NCBI GenBank assembly: GCA_040954595.2
Contig: CM082582.2
Coordinates: forward strand, 8,494,001 to 8,558,000
Source of the DNA: Balanoglossus misakiensis
Lineage: Eukaryota; Hemichordata
Direction: 5' to 3'
DNA length: 64,000 bases
Shown here: positions 32,789 to 46,800 of the stretch, in pieces
Position numbering within the stretch: position 1 is the first letter of the stretch
Layout: each line of letters begins with the position of its first letter
The notes under the pieces: model-generated
Told to the model about the DNA's origin: nothing
The model's database searches: none
The model's input: the letters and a program-made list of their open reading frames with translations, nothing else
Position numbers and translations under genes: made by a program

Positions 32789-35700
32789 ATGTCTCTAGCA
32801 TTTGTACCGCAAAACCAACGAGGCAGGGCCAACTCGGCTTCGATACAAAAGGTAGGCCATTGTGTTTATGTTCAGAATCTTACATGTCTCCTCTCTGCAT
32901 CGCAAGTCCTGGCACCTTGTGACGTGTACTTGCTATACAAAGATTTCGAGTAATATTCTAGCCTAGGCTGAGTTCAGAGTTCACCCCCAGAAAATCGCGT
33001 ACATGGATACATGCAAGAAGCCAACAAATGCAGAAAATTGGCGTTGTAGAACCATTCTGTCAATGTGTCACGGTTGCCTCTTCAAGCATTGATCGGAAGT
33101 GTTTGATCACACACTTTCTTTCATTGTGCCACTCATACACTCATCAACAGGTCACTACTAAAACAGTTTGTCCAAAATGGGAATGGGAGTTGGTGGTAAG
33201 AATAAAGAAGCGAATTGAAATCACAACTTATCGTTGGATTCTGCTCTTTGTTTCTTGTTTTTTGACAGATGTTGGATGAGAACAACCAGCTAATACAGAC
33301 CATTTTGGATTATCAAAATAAAGGAAAGGCTGCGGAGTGTGCGCAGTAAGTGTATAATAATCGTACTGACTGTGTCAACTTAACTCTTGACTGTTTAGAG
33401 TTTAACTGCATTTCTTTAGCTCCTCTTAAATGCATTGCTGTAGAAAGGTTAATGAAAGTATAACTCATAGGGAAAATTTTGTAATGACGTTTTCTTTGCT
33501 ATTTGTACGTTCTGTAGCTACCAGCAAATTTTACATCGGAATTTGGTTTACTTGGCAACAGTGGCAGACTCCAATTCTAATGTTCAACAGTTGCTTCCTG
33601 TAAGTATACTAATGTAACTCATCCTTGACTATCTTAGAATTTCAAAACATGTAACACAAATGAAGTGGTAGCTTTGATGAATAGTAAACATGATGTAATA
33701 TTATATTGATACTGGATTTTACTGTGTTTGTGTGTAGCCACCATCTCAGTTTCAACAAAGCGGAGGCCAAAGCCAGCAACCAATGCAACCTCACCATCCT
33801 CCAAGTATGGGTCCGACAGGCAATCAGCCACCAGGCTCTCAAGGGGCAATGGGGTACCCACAACAACAACAACAGCAACCACCACCACCTCCACAGCCCA
33901 GTCAACAGCCAGTAGACAACGGTATGCATCCACAACAACAACAACAACCACATCACCAACAGCAGCCTCACCAGTCGCAGTCGTCGCAGCAGCAACCCCA
34001 CCATCCGCAGCAGTATCAGCACCACCAGTTCCAGCAGCAGTTCCAGCAACACATACAGCAGCAGCAGCAACAGCATCGCCAGTCTCCTCAGCAGCCGCAG
34101 CAGCTGCAACAACAACAACAGCAGCATCCGCAACAGCAGCCACCAACCCAGCAACAACAGTTTCAACAGCAGTTCCAGCAGCACGTTCAACAACAGCGTC
34201 AGCGCCAGTCACCTCAGCAACAGCAGCAGCCGTCGACGCCTCAGCAACCGGATGAAAAAGCGGAAAGCAAACCGGAACCAAATGAACCTCAACAGGAAGG
34301 CAGCCCAGCAGGGCAAGAACAGCTACCGGATCAACCGCAGGACAACAAGGCCTCAAACCCTTCCGACCAACAACCCAGGACCCCGCAATCTCGGCCACAG
34401 CATCAGCCAACCCCGCCTCCGCCGTCCTCGCGGCAGGAGCAGCAGCAGCCACCGTCGCAGCAAATGCAGCAGCAGCAGCACCTCATGCAGCAGCAGCAAC
34501 AGCAGAATCCGCCACAACCGCAGCAACAGTATCACCAGCAGCAATACAAACACCAGCAATCGCCACAACCGCATTACGGACAGGCACCACCACCAGCACC
34601 GCAGCAGCAGCAGCAACAACAACAACAGCAACAACCTTACCAACAGGGACCAACCTCCATGCCGACCACGTCAACCCAAATACCAGGTAAGAGTTGCTGT
34701 CCTATCTTGAAGCAGTAAAAAAACAGTCAGTTGATAAATAAATTTGCGCTTGGTGGACTTTTGCATGATGCGATCCAACACAACTAACAAAGACTAGTCA
34801 GCAGCCTGAATGTTTGGGTTCATATGCGTATCATATGCGTTTGATGAGTGTTGAGTAGGAATGGATGTGTGCAGGTGCTATGTTTGAAAATTGTAACGTA
34901 TACCTGTTGGTGTACATACATTTTATACTCATCATTGCTTGAATCTGTATTGGTTGTATTTTCATCGACATCGACTTCATCCATTGCCTGTGTCATATAA
35001 GCTCATCTTGTTTGATTTGACCCTCATTAACCAGGGCCTGGTATGAACACACACCCCTCCATGTCACCTTCTAGCCAGATGAACATGCCACCGAACAGTC
35101 ATGGTAACATTCCTCCATATAACTCACAACCATCTTCTCAAGGAATGCAAAACTACCCTCGATCCATGCCACAAGGTAATAACTAACATCAAGTATGGAT
35201 GGAAAGTCTGGACAAAATAAGCCAACTTTTGTTTATGTTTATGAGACCAGTAGCAGCAGGGACAGGATCAGAAATCTGTGTGGAGAGCGTTTAGCCATCA
35301 TGTTTAATCCGGTGCATTCCTTTTTTGTGTTGCCCAGGACAAATGATATCGCAGCAACAAAATGTGGGAGGAATGAGCAGCCAAGCGCCGGTACCGGGCC
35401 AACAGTACAGCATGCAGCAGAGATACCAGCAACAACAACAACAACAGCAGCAGCAGCAACAACAACAGCAGCCGAGCGGGCAGATGATGAGCGCGCAGCA
35501 GATGATGCAGATCAGGCGGTCACCTCAACAGGGTATGTCATGTATCTGTTAGTAAAAGATGACTTACCCACTAATTAAAAGTTATACACCCCAGTGTAAT
35601 ATTTTTACACAGTGCCTATCTTAAATAACATTTTCTGTGCATTATTTGATTGTCTCTGACCTAGGGGGTCAACAGTACCCAGCACAGCAGCAAGGCTATT

Positions 35701-36008
35701 CCCAGCAGCAGTACCCCAGTCAACAGCAAGGCTACAGCCAACAGTCGCAGGCACCGCCGCAGCAGCAACCGCAGCCAGCCGCACCGCAGCCACAGCAGCC
35801 TGGCTACTCCCCGGCGACCCAGTACAGCGCTGCCCAACAGGCCAACTATGCGGGATATCCGCAAACGCAGCAGCCGCAGCCGCAGCCGGGGGCACCGGCG
35901 CAGGCCCCGCAGCGGTACCACCCCTACAACCGACCGCAGCAGTCCCAGCCGAACCCGTACGGAGGCTCCTACAACCAGTCGCAGTACCCGCCGGCGTATC
36001 AGCAGTAG
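32789..36008 (+). CDS. SS18: SS18/SS18L1 (SYT/CREST) homologue, BAF chromatin-remodelling subunit
   Basis: Subunit of BAF (mSWI/SNF) complexes and transcriptional co-activator. Seven exons: 32789-32851, 33269-33345, 33518-33599, 33738-34686, 35035-35175, 35338-35532 and 35665-36008, giving 616 aa. Exons 1-3 encode the conserved SNH domain: QKMLDENNQLIQTILDYQNK, then HRNLVYLATVADSN and QQLLP. Exon 4 (316 codons) is a very Gln/Pro-rich, low-complexity insert. The C-terminal exons are the QPGY domain, rich in Gln, Pro, Gly and Tyr with repeats such as QQQGYSQQ and ending PPAYQQ. Vertebrate SS18 is about 400 aa, so most of the extra length is glutamine expansion. It is the likely pre-duplication counterpart of vertebrate SS18 and SS18L1. 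Confidence 0.97.
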
Positions 36009-37155
36009 GCCAGGAATGTGACATTTTGTGTCACTTCAACAAGCACCCGTACAGACCCTAACTGACAGGCACCCTTGTCGGTTTGGAGATATGGAAAATA
36101 GCCAGTCTTAAATCAATCGAGTTTGAGCAGAAAAAGTGCCTGGATATCGAATCTCTGCATTTGTCAACTGTGCAATACTTCCTTGCAGTTTCATCAAAAG
36201 TGACGTGAGGGCATTGTTGGCTGTTATACGCGAAAGAATGCAATTTCCTGACACAGATGGCGCTGTTCATACCGACTGCCAGAAGGTGCATGTTTTGCTG
36301 AAATTTTTAAATTTCAAGGGGGTAATTTCAATGTTACAGTGACCCCCACCCGATCTCGGATGGGCATTACTTTCTGTTCCACTCTATCATTTGAATGAAA
36401 TCAAACCTCAAACATGATAACAGTTACAGATCAGTCAGCTGGTGAAAACATGGCAAATGTGTATTGGAATTACTACTATGTAGCATACATAGATTTCTTT
36501 TTTTCCTCCTTTCGTGTGCTAAGAACCTAGACTAGAATTAGGTATTGATAGCATTATGTATTGATGCCTTTTGTGTGATGGCTATGTCATCGTGTTTACT
36601 TAATGTATAGTTCAACTTTGTTTGCATTTTTATTCTTGACTGACACTTTCCATGAGGATCATGTTACCCAGGAAAGAATTTGGGTGGGGAAGGGAGACAC
36701 GGGATCATAGTGATGTGCTGACCCCTTCACTGGCTACAGTCTTTTTTATTGCATTGGCATTTAAACAAAAATAGACCTTATAATGAAAGGTTTTTTTCCC
36801 CTACAGTATCTTGTACAGTATTGTGTTCATGGGCTGTGCATTTCATCTTTTCTTGTCATTGTGGAGAATTGTGATCCCAGTACAGAGTCACCTTCTGCGT
36901 TGCTAGTATAGTTCTTGTTACAGCTAAGCCTTCTTGTGTTTTGCTGTAAAATTTGTTGAATTCATACTGCAATAACATTAATCATCCCATGTGTATTTTT
37001 TCAGTCGCACTACTGTACTTTGTTTTTACACGGCTATCTACTTTATTTGAATTATGTATACGTGTTGTAGTATTTATCAGAACTGTACTGAATTTTTTGT
37101 AACATTCAGAAAAAAAATAGAAATGTATTACTATACACTAATGTTCTGTAATAAA
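36009..37155 (+). terminator. SS18 3'UTR and polyadenylation signal
   Basis: AATAAA at 37150-37155, 1.14 kb after the stop, is the best signal. The stretch is AT-rich and has no coding signal. Confidence 0.6.
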
Positions 37156-37531
37156 TATAATGCAAATTAAACCAATTTTTGTGTGAGGAAGTTTTACTGT
37201 TCAGTTCATATGTCATAGATGCACTGTTGATGGGGATCACATACGCCAACTCGGAACAGATAGATATATAGATGCTGCAGTGGTTTTATGTGTGCAAGAT
37301 GCCACTGGCATAAATTCAAAACGTAAACTGTCTCCCAACAATGCTGCAGTTTAGATTACAAAACGGTCAAGTGAAAATCCACCACAGTATAAGTAGAAGA
37401 AGAAAGGTTGCTAGAGCCCCATGTTTGACCATGCCAACGGACGCGTGATTTCGTTGAAAGGTCTTGTTTATCGGTGCTATGACAACCTTGAAACAACGCC
37501 CTTTCTTGACCCATGCTTTGACCGTACACAT

Positions 37532-37541
37532 ACCCGGAAGC
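37532..37541 (+). promoter_or_regulatory. ETS-type site upstream of GLG1
   Basis: ACCCGGAAGC, about 310 bases before the GLG1 start codon. The 12-mer ATACCCGGAAGC recurs near the right edge of the window (63706-63717). Confidence 0.35.
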
Positions 37542-37843
37542 GAGAGAATTCACCTGTGTATGTATCACGTCTCCAAGTGAAAATATACTTACGCTGATCT
37601 AGTGCGCTATATTCATTAGATATGTTTTATGTCGCAATTAAGTTTTAAAATAGTGCGCGTTTACTGTTTGGATTATTTCCTAGTAACGTGAGGTTGCTAC
37701 GGCCGCACATGACCGACCGGTGGCCGCATATGTCCAGCGTGTATGTGTTGTAGCCCTCTATCATCCAACGTGAATATACGTGAAGGCGATCCAGGAAGTG
37801 AATGTGCGCATGTGGAAAGTAGTTCGTGGAGATTGTACGCAAT

Positions 37844-37855
37844 CAAGATGGCGGC
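37844..37855 (+). promoter_or_regulatory. TISU-like element at the GLG1 start codon
   Basis: CAAGATGGCGGC matches the TISU consensus SAASATGGCGGC at every position, with its ATG in frame as the GLG1 start. In mammals TISU directs both YY1-dependent transcription and translation from very short 5' leaders. It supports this ATG as the start. Confidence 0.6.
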
Positions 37856-40800
37856 CGGGCGACGTGGACATGTTGGAGTCGAGGGGATCATACTCCTGTC
37901 AGTACTTCTGATGTCGTTTATTCTTGTAGCGGGTAGCGAAACGAAGGAACTCCACAGAGTCAAGAGACAGGACCTTGGAGCGCAGCCAGATGCAGGTAAT
38001 TTGGGCAAGGAGCAGGAAAAGAACGCCTTAGACAATGTCGCGTTGCAGAATATGCCGAATGCTGGAGGTCAACTCCCTCAAGACGGTGTTGATGTTGTCG
38101 GTAACGAGCTTCCAGGGCCAGGCCCTCTTGGAAATCGGCAGCTCAAGTACGATCAGGAAGTGCAGAAACTGGGCGTGGATGCCCAGCGTCCACAACTTGC
38201 TGGCCAGGTCGGGGTGAACGAAATTGCACCGCCAGACAACAGAAATCCCGTTGTCGGTGACCGGAGATTACCTCCTCAGGTTCCTGCCGGTCGAGTACCC
38301 CAGCAGGAAAGACCGAAGCAAGCGCAGCGATCGGGACAGCTCCGCATCGCCGATGGTCCCTGCAGAGACACGGTTAACACCCTGTGTGCGAACAACGCCC
38401 GTGGAAACAATTTCGCTGTGCTTGAGTGCTTGCAAAACGACAAGTCGGTAGGTAACATATTCAGATGCATTCGATATGTCACTGTCAGTAACAAGACATG
38501 TACGTTTCAATTCAGTACACAAGATCACCGACCATGAAATGTACCGGTGTATTCGTTGTGTATGAATTTTACGCGAAGGATCACAGAAACGACTGTACTG
38601 CAGAACGACACCCGCTGTCAACTCTTTACACTTGTATTCTGGGCCATGCAAAGAACATGTAAGCATGTTGAAACAGTCCCACATCATCTGCCACTGGTAA
38701 ATGGGCCCAGAATACAACACGTGTATTTAAAACACAGGGTAGCCAAGGCAACAGTCTATTTTTCTCGAATTGCCCTTTTGGTATATAACACATCTGAAGA
38801 TTGATACATGTACCAGATACAATACACTTATTGTGTCCGCCTTTACAACTACAAGGCAAAACCACCTGAAATGGAATTTGCCCTTTCACCTCTTAAGACT
38901 AGCCTCACTCTCATTCCGGCATGTGACAATTTATCGTGTCATATCTGAAATGTTGTGGGTCTGAAGTTTCAATAGTACAGTGACAAAATTGTTTCTCATA
39001 AGAACAAAAATATGCGAAATAACCATGGTAAAGAAACTCTGAGAGGTGGCTTTTTACCTTTTTTGTCACCCTCGGTGCCTAAATATACAATGAAACCAAA
39101 CACCATAGGACTGAGAAAAATTGTTTAGTTTGTAGAAGCGTCTGGTTAAAAGAGGACAGGTCCTTTCCATCTGGTGACCGATGTGGAGACCCGGGGAAAG
39201 GTGTCCTGCGCAGAAAGCCTCTAGATTAGACAGTGTTTGGTTTAGACATATTTCACTGTATATATGCAGACATACAAACTTAATGGCCGGGTTTGTAAGC
39301 ATACAAAGGTTGACCTTCCCACTTTAGAGACCAATTTAGAGGAGACAGGGAATAATTGCTTAATGCTAATTTCTCTAAAGATAATTTCCTAAATGTGTGA
39401 GGCTCATTCATTTAATTTTTTAATGAGATAATCTATAATTATTTAAGTGTCGTCACCTCTGAAAAGATTGAATGGAACGATTCAGTCATTGAGAGAGAGA
39501 GAGAGTTGTCCTTATTTAAATAACATGAATATACACTGGACTTAATAATGTATGGTGGAAGCTTTGTTACAAAAAAAGTGTAAAGATAAAAAAAGAAACT
39601 TTCCACAAAGTACCGGTACATGCAAGGCAGAAAATCTGTGCGTGTGTAAAATCACCCAACCTGTACCTGGTGTCGGTTTTAAATACGAAAGGCCTCAGTC
39701 ACACAATGGTATTCAAGTGTCAAATCTGGGGCAGTCTTTCCTTTTCAGATTTAAATGTCCCCTGATTCCCACCCACAATACTAGTCTTTTCAGACTATCT
39801 CCTTTTGTACCTGTGCCACGTCATGCCAGTGTCTGTATTTTGTGAGTCACTGCAGCAATTATTTGCAAGTGGCTGTGAATAATTTAATGGGCTGTTGGAA
39901 GGGCACATTTTTCAATCGCTGGTTCTGACAACAGTGGGGGTGTGCATTGCGATTTCTCTGTTCTGTATTGAAATTTTGATCCATGAGTAAACTTCCTGCA
40001 AGACAGATTTGGTTTATAAAGTATGTAATACGAGTGTCATTAATGCAATTGTAATTTTGTTCTGTTTCAGAATTATGAAAATATTCCGCCTGCCTGTCAA
40101 CAGGTAAGTTTTGACTGATTTAACAATGCTGTGTCTTTGCCGTTTCGCCACTTTATTCTTGCACTCAGAAAAGGGATATGGAACGTTATTTGAAACTTTC
40201 AATATTTCTTTTCTGTATGCAAAACACATGGAAAATCATCGGGTGTAACAAAAGGGGAAAAGTAACACCAGGAAAATCCTTTGAATGTTCAATTTCTGTG
40301 CCAAATCATGAAATGCAGTGTCCTTTCCTGGTGCCAGAATTGGGAATATTATCTGAGAAATTGATGATCATCTATATGAACACGTGTAAAATTACTTTAG
40401 GCATGCGTAGGTGAACATATGTGAGCTGTAATCTGCCAGCTGCATTGCCCACGTCATATCGTGATGACGTAGGGTTTTCTCATATCCTGCCATCCAAATC
40501 TCATCTTTGAGAAGCAGTCTTTTCCCACATTCAGCACACGTTCACGACAGATGTTGGTAAAGTACCAATTTTACTTCAACCTGCTTCTTCGTTCTTCACA
40601 GCTAATTTTGTGAAATTCTGCAGATATAAAACTGGGGAAAAAAGGGGCCAAACGCTGTCGTCTGCAGTGAATAAGAGTGTAGAACCTGATGGAACTTGTT
40701 AGTTTATATTGAACAATTATTTGAATGATAAACACAAAGAGTTTATTGAGTATTTGAAGTATAAACAAATTCAAAATGTACAGGGTACATAGACCATATG

Positions 40801-43800
40801 TCATGAAACATGTCCCACTCCCACACTGCAGTCCATAAAGATATGCTATTGATGTTGACACATTAACTGCTTTTATTTCTACCTATAAAGACGTATCAAT
40901 CTCAATTTTTGTTGTATTCTTGCCTTGGGGAAGACATATTTGTCATAAATTCATAAGGCTTTCTCAAATTCACGTACATGCATCAACAGGGTTTATAACA
41001 ATATTTGTCAGGGTGTCATGTACCTGCTGCAAGATTTAGCCTATTTGACATTATTGAAACAAACTGCCCGGAAATGTCTGGCTTTTTCTATATGTGGCAC
41101 AGTACAGTTAGTATGCACTTCATAATAAATCTATTTTTAGTTACTGGACTCTTTTTGACACCTACGGTAGTCTCACAGGGTTTTTTTGTATGAAAGGTGG
41201 CAATGAAGCAACTTTTTATTTCCTTCTCTAACACCTGCAGATGGTCAATCAAAAATGAAGGAAGATTTATTGCGATTTATTTATTGCCTTTGTTCAAAGA
41301 CATTGGCGGAGCGACTGTAGTATAAACAGTTGAGCTGAGAAGACCCACAGTTTATTATACTCAGCGTGCCTGGTTAAAGATACTCTGTTTCGCTGTTGGT
41401 CCATAGTATAATGTACATTGCTACTGGAGACAGCTTGCATTCTCGTGTGTAGAATTTTGTATGCTTCATATACCCTGGCACTAGGCTGGCAGAGTGTCGC
41501 ATACTGTTGGAATTTAACCCATGCCATTTATCCTGTCACATGCTGAGTACTGTGGTTGTTCTTGTATGAAAAACACATGCCCTGATGAAGTCATCTGATA
41601 GCGATGCAATTGCATATATGTGCGAATGAGCATATTTTCTGTGTTCATATCTACACGTAATAGCGTCGTTTGTACCTGTGGAATCTTTGCATGCCTGAAT
41701 GGTAGTGTTCATTTACCGGGAAAGTACCTTACCGAACAAGCCACTGACCAAAATGCTCATTATCATCGCAGGGAATTTATTTGATCAAGTTTATGACAGT
41801 TGGCACGCTTCGCTTCTCAGGACCCGGGCGACAATGTCCGCTAATGATGCCAATCAGTCTTATTGACAGATTCATGAACAGGTATCTCTGTAAAGCCACG
41901 TATATTGATGCAGCCAATAATCTGTCATACAAGAAGTAGTTTATGATATTCAGACGCGGTACATATTTTCTCTTGATAATTTCCTCACAACTGGCAACGC
42001 AATATGCATATGAAGCTCCCCAAGTGCCTCAAAATAATTGTGTTTGTAGTTTGAGACAGAGAGCTTCAGAATTCCCAACTTTATAATGGTAAATGTGCTT
42101 GACATGTAGGTTCACTGTATAGACTTGCCTTTTGAACCCTGAGCTCTGTAGTGACCTTTTACATGCAGGACTTATCCTTGAATTTTAATGTTCAGTACCA
42201 GTCATTTTATTGATGAAAGGGAAGACATCCCATATCAGCCTAGTCTCTCTTTAAAAGGCTTTTTATTTGAATGCTGTCACAGGCCACCTGTAGTGCCTCT
42301 TTCCCAGGATCTCATCCATCTACTCAACAAGTAGTTGCACATTGTGGAAAATTGCCTTTCTCATTAGTGACATTTATAAATTACCGTGTATTCTAACTCC
42401 TGTCTTTTTAATTATGCACTACAATGTACTCTATATACTGCTGAGCAATGTAATAATAAGGAGCTAGCTGAGCTGATAATAGACAAATAAAAAACCAGTC
42501 TTGGGTTACTGTAGTGCTAGCCTACAACGTAATCTGTACATGTACACATTTATGAGTATGGCAGCCATCTTGAATTGCAAGTGTTACTTGTAAATTTTAT
42601 ATAATCAGACTCCCTTTGCAAGAAAAATTACATGATGACTCACTGTTGTCTTCTTGAGAACAATTTACTGTTTTACCCCATGAAATCTTTGAGCAAAGGG
42701 GTTTAAGAATCTAATTTTCAATTGCTGGGATATTTTTCTTCACACAAGTGGCAGTAAATACATTAACAATAAAATTCATCCATCTTCATCCATTTTGCAG
42801 TTTTTGTGGGACTACAAGTACAATTTGACACTAGACATCAGGTTTGACTCGGCTACTTTCGAAGTATGCAAGGAACCTCTGACAAAGGTAGGTTTACTTT
42901 ATTTAAGATGTCAAGCCGTTTCTAACACTTTCACTGAATAGCTGAAACCACATCACATGACACCTGAAAATTTGAATGTACCCGTAGTACTATTGTGTAC
43001 TGGTCACGAAATTGCAATATGGCAGTCTGTCGACCACCTGTTGGCACTATACAAATGCCCACATCCAGAAACATGTGCCTTCAACTGTTCTTTGTAATCC
43101 CTTGACAGTTCACAGAGTGCCAGCAGATGGAAAGGGGCAAAGGTCAAATCATCCCCTGTCTCCTGGAGCACAGAGAAAACATCACCCACCAGCAGTGTCG
43201 CCAGTACCTGTCCAAAATGGCCAGCATCATTTTCAGCGACTACAGACTTCTCACTGGATTCTATGAACAGTGCAAGGACGAGGTGTCCAGGCTGGGATGC
43301 GGTTCAATTGATCGTACAAGGGTAAGGACTGACACCTCCTTGAGTTCTTTGCATCCATGGCAACCGTTGCCTAGCAATTTGAGTCCTTCTTTATTGCCTT
43401 CATTTTTAAAGCCCATACCAATTGCCCGACTAGGTAAATTGCAGCTCGGTCATTGAAAAATCCAAAAAATTGAGAACTAAAGCCATAGTGACGAACATAT
43501 CAGAAGCAGATGTGTTTTCCCCTCTAATGGGGTGATCAATGCTTCCATATCAGATTACCGTATCCTAGGCGATGACTGTCAGTGACACTTGTGGTATCCA
43601 AGGTGATGGCATTTTCGAAAGACAAGTGTAATCTTTGCTTGACCTACTCAAAAAATGAAATAAAAAAAATATCTGTCTCTTCCCGACAGAGTGAAATCCA
43701 CGACCAAGGTAGCACCATTAACTGCCTGGAGAAGAAAGTGGATGAGGTGCTCGGCGAATGCAAGCATCAGATTTTCCGGGTTGCTGAGTTATCCTCGAAC

Positions 43801-46800
43801 GATTACCACCAGGACCGTGCCTTGTTCTTTGCGTGCCGAAACGACCGGGAGAGGTTTTGCGAATCTGTGACGTCAGGAAACGGGAAGGTGTACAAGTGTC
43901 TGGTGAAACACAAATTTGAACACGATATGAGTGATTCGGTGAGTATTATTTTCACTTCGCACCAGAGTTCTATCACAGAAAATAAGTCAAAATTTTATTA
44001 ACCGATACTATCTTTGATTTTACTTCCTGTACAGTGTCGAGAGAAGCTCACCATCAGACAAAAACTCACGGCTGAGGATTACAAAGTCAGCTTCAAACTC
44101 CAGAAGGCGTGCAGCGCCGATCTGAAAAAATATCACTGTGAATTTCACCACGTGAAACACAAAGAAGCCAAGCTGTCCTTCATGCTGCTGTGCCTTGAGA
44201 ACCAAATCAAGAAAGGTAAAAAATTTGCTTTGAATTGATTTTCAGCTAAAACGGTTCTGGCAAGCTGTTTAGCAAAATGGAGTCATTCAGCATGGAGTTT
44301 GAATTAATTTTCTGGCGTGTTCTTTGGCTCGCAGGCAACAAAGTGGACGGCGAGTGCAAGGGTGAGATGTTCGACAAACGGAAAGAGCTGCTGGAAGACT
44401 ACCTGGTGAATCCGGAGATCATCTTGGGATGTCACAACGAGATTGAGAAGAAGTGCCACGGACTCCAGAGGCAAGGCAAGACTCTGCACTGCCTGATGGC
44501 TCTCGCCAAACAAGGGCAGATAGAAAACACTTGTCGCGATGCTGTGAGTAGGATTTTCCAACCCTTCACCGGATCTTTCCTGTTCAACTTTTCATTTATC
44601 ACATTATTATAGATTTTGCTCAAATTTATAACTGTGACTCTCAAAGAAAAAATTCTGAATTTTTTCTCACCAAAAGTAGCCAATAAAAGCATCAGAAATG
44701 AGAGGATCGGTACTTTTGGTTTCAAATGATCTTAGACACATAATGATGATACTATTTTGGGTCGTTTCACTCGCCAGGTTGAAGAGTTGATCAAGGAGAC
44801 TGACGCAGGGGAGGACTATCGCATTGACAGCGCTCTGCAGAAGTCGTGTCAGCCAGTGGTGGACACGGCATGCAAGAAAATAGAACCTGGGGATGCTGCG
44901 TAAGTACAGTGACCGTTGAAGTCGTTAGAGTCGAAGATTTGAACTGTTGTGGCTCTCACTACTAGTATTAGTACGCTGCTGTTTAAATCATCACTGTACC
45001 CCTTGACTGCAGCAAATCTTTCGTCTCAATGACAAAAACATTTTTTTCCTGACTACAGGATACTGTCCTGCTTGATGGAACACCTCTATACGCCAGCCAT
45101 GGTTCCAGATTGTGAAAAGGAATTATTGGAGCTGCAGTATTTTGTTTCCAGGGATTTCAGGTAGGAGACTGTTCATGGTTGAAAGTGAGAATTTACAGTT
45201 GTCAAGATGCTATTCTTATTATGTGACATACAGAGTAGATCACAAAAAGGCCTCTGTTTCGTCCGTGTCTCCTCAGACTCGACCCAAGACTCTACCAAAA
45301 CTGCAAAGACGATGCGACCAATCTGTGCAACGCTCCCAAGGACTGGATGGATGAAAGCGAAGACGGCAAAGATGCGCTGGGAGCCGGAGTGGTGTTCGCC
45401 TGTCTCCATAGATACCTACATCCGAAGCAGGGAGATCAGAAAGTGAGTAGTCCGGTAGCTTGTCAGTGTCCCTCCTAGGAATTTCTGATACAGTACTGGC
45501 TAATTTGCATGATAATATAATCAGTTGTTACGATAATGAGTTTCTATTGTTTTTTATTTGCAGCTGACCCGGAAGTGTGCCAGCGAAGTCCACAGGGTCT
45601 TGAGACGCCGAGCTGATGACGTCAACCTGCATCCCAGAATCGAAGCGTCCTGCAAAGAATACCTGGGCCGGTTCTGTTCGGAAAACGTCAACAAAGGAGA
45701 GGTGAGATAAGATCAAAAATGCCTTCCTGATAAATCAGAAACCCCCGATAGATATTAACATGCATTTGCATGCGGTGTGGGTAATTTTCTTGAGTCACCA
45801 GTGAGTTTGTTGAGTCAGTGACGCATCATGTGGCTTAGAGAACGCACTGGTGGCAGGTCTCTTACCAGTCATGGATTCACCTTGGACAGACTGGTCTAAT
45901 TACTTCTTGTTTTGTTTTGTTTCTCCGACAGGAAATGAACTGCTTGCAAGAGCACCTTGAAGACCTGCACGGAGAGTGCAAGATGTTGATCGGCAACTTC
46001 ACAGTTGAAGAAGCAGAGGACATCAAACTGGACCGGCTCCTCATGAAAGCCTGTGAGCCTATGCTGAATAAGTTCTGCAAGGTATGTGGAAGAAATGTCA
46101 CTGCCTTGCCGTGAAAGAAAGCAGGTCGCGTAGTTTCATCTAAACTAATTGTGTCAAGGGGAACCCTTTAACATAACCAAGGACTACCACCGTTTTAATA
46201 CCAGGGAACAACCCCGAACGAGAAATGCTGGGAAGTAAAGCACACCGCCACCCCCATGCTGTTAACCTTCTCACCCCAATCTCCCTGGGTTCAGAGTTTA
46301 AATGGTTAAGATGAGGTTAAGAATGTTTCCACACACACACACCCAGTGTCTGTGGAGATCTTTGTGGTTGTAACAAGCTTGCTCTGTTGGTGTTCACGCA
46401 TTGCGGAAGAGATAAATGCCGCATTTTGTGCCATTAGGGGACAGTTATTCAAAATCTGGGTTTTTCCCGTAATTTTGCGAAAGAAGATTGCTACACACAT
46501 TGCATTACACTGAGCGCTGTCGTTGGTATTTGACTAATAACTCAGCCACTGTACTAATACACCCAGAATTAATACCTCACAACTGCCTGCGTATCAGTAG
46601 TCACACTGTAATTAATCTAATTGGATTTGCATTATGCACGATTTGGTGACGTGGCTGCTTCGAGGTGTACACAGCATGAAATGAAATATTGAGGTCTAAA
46701 TAAAAAATTGAACCGAGAGTGAGAAATGAATGCACATTAACATGTTGCTTGGAATGTATCCAAATTTGATGGAAATTAAGTGGAATTTATATTCTCATGC

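Noticed and set aside
33634-34452. Antisense frame of 272 codons rich in Ala and Val, and a Leu-rich one beside it
   Set aside because: Mirror translations of the SS18 glutamine-rich exon; no motif and no splice support.
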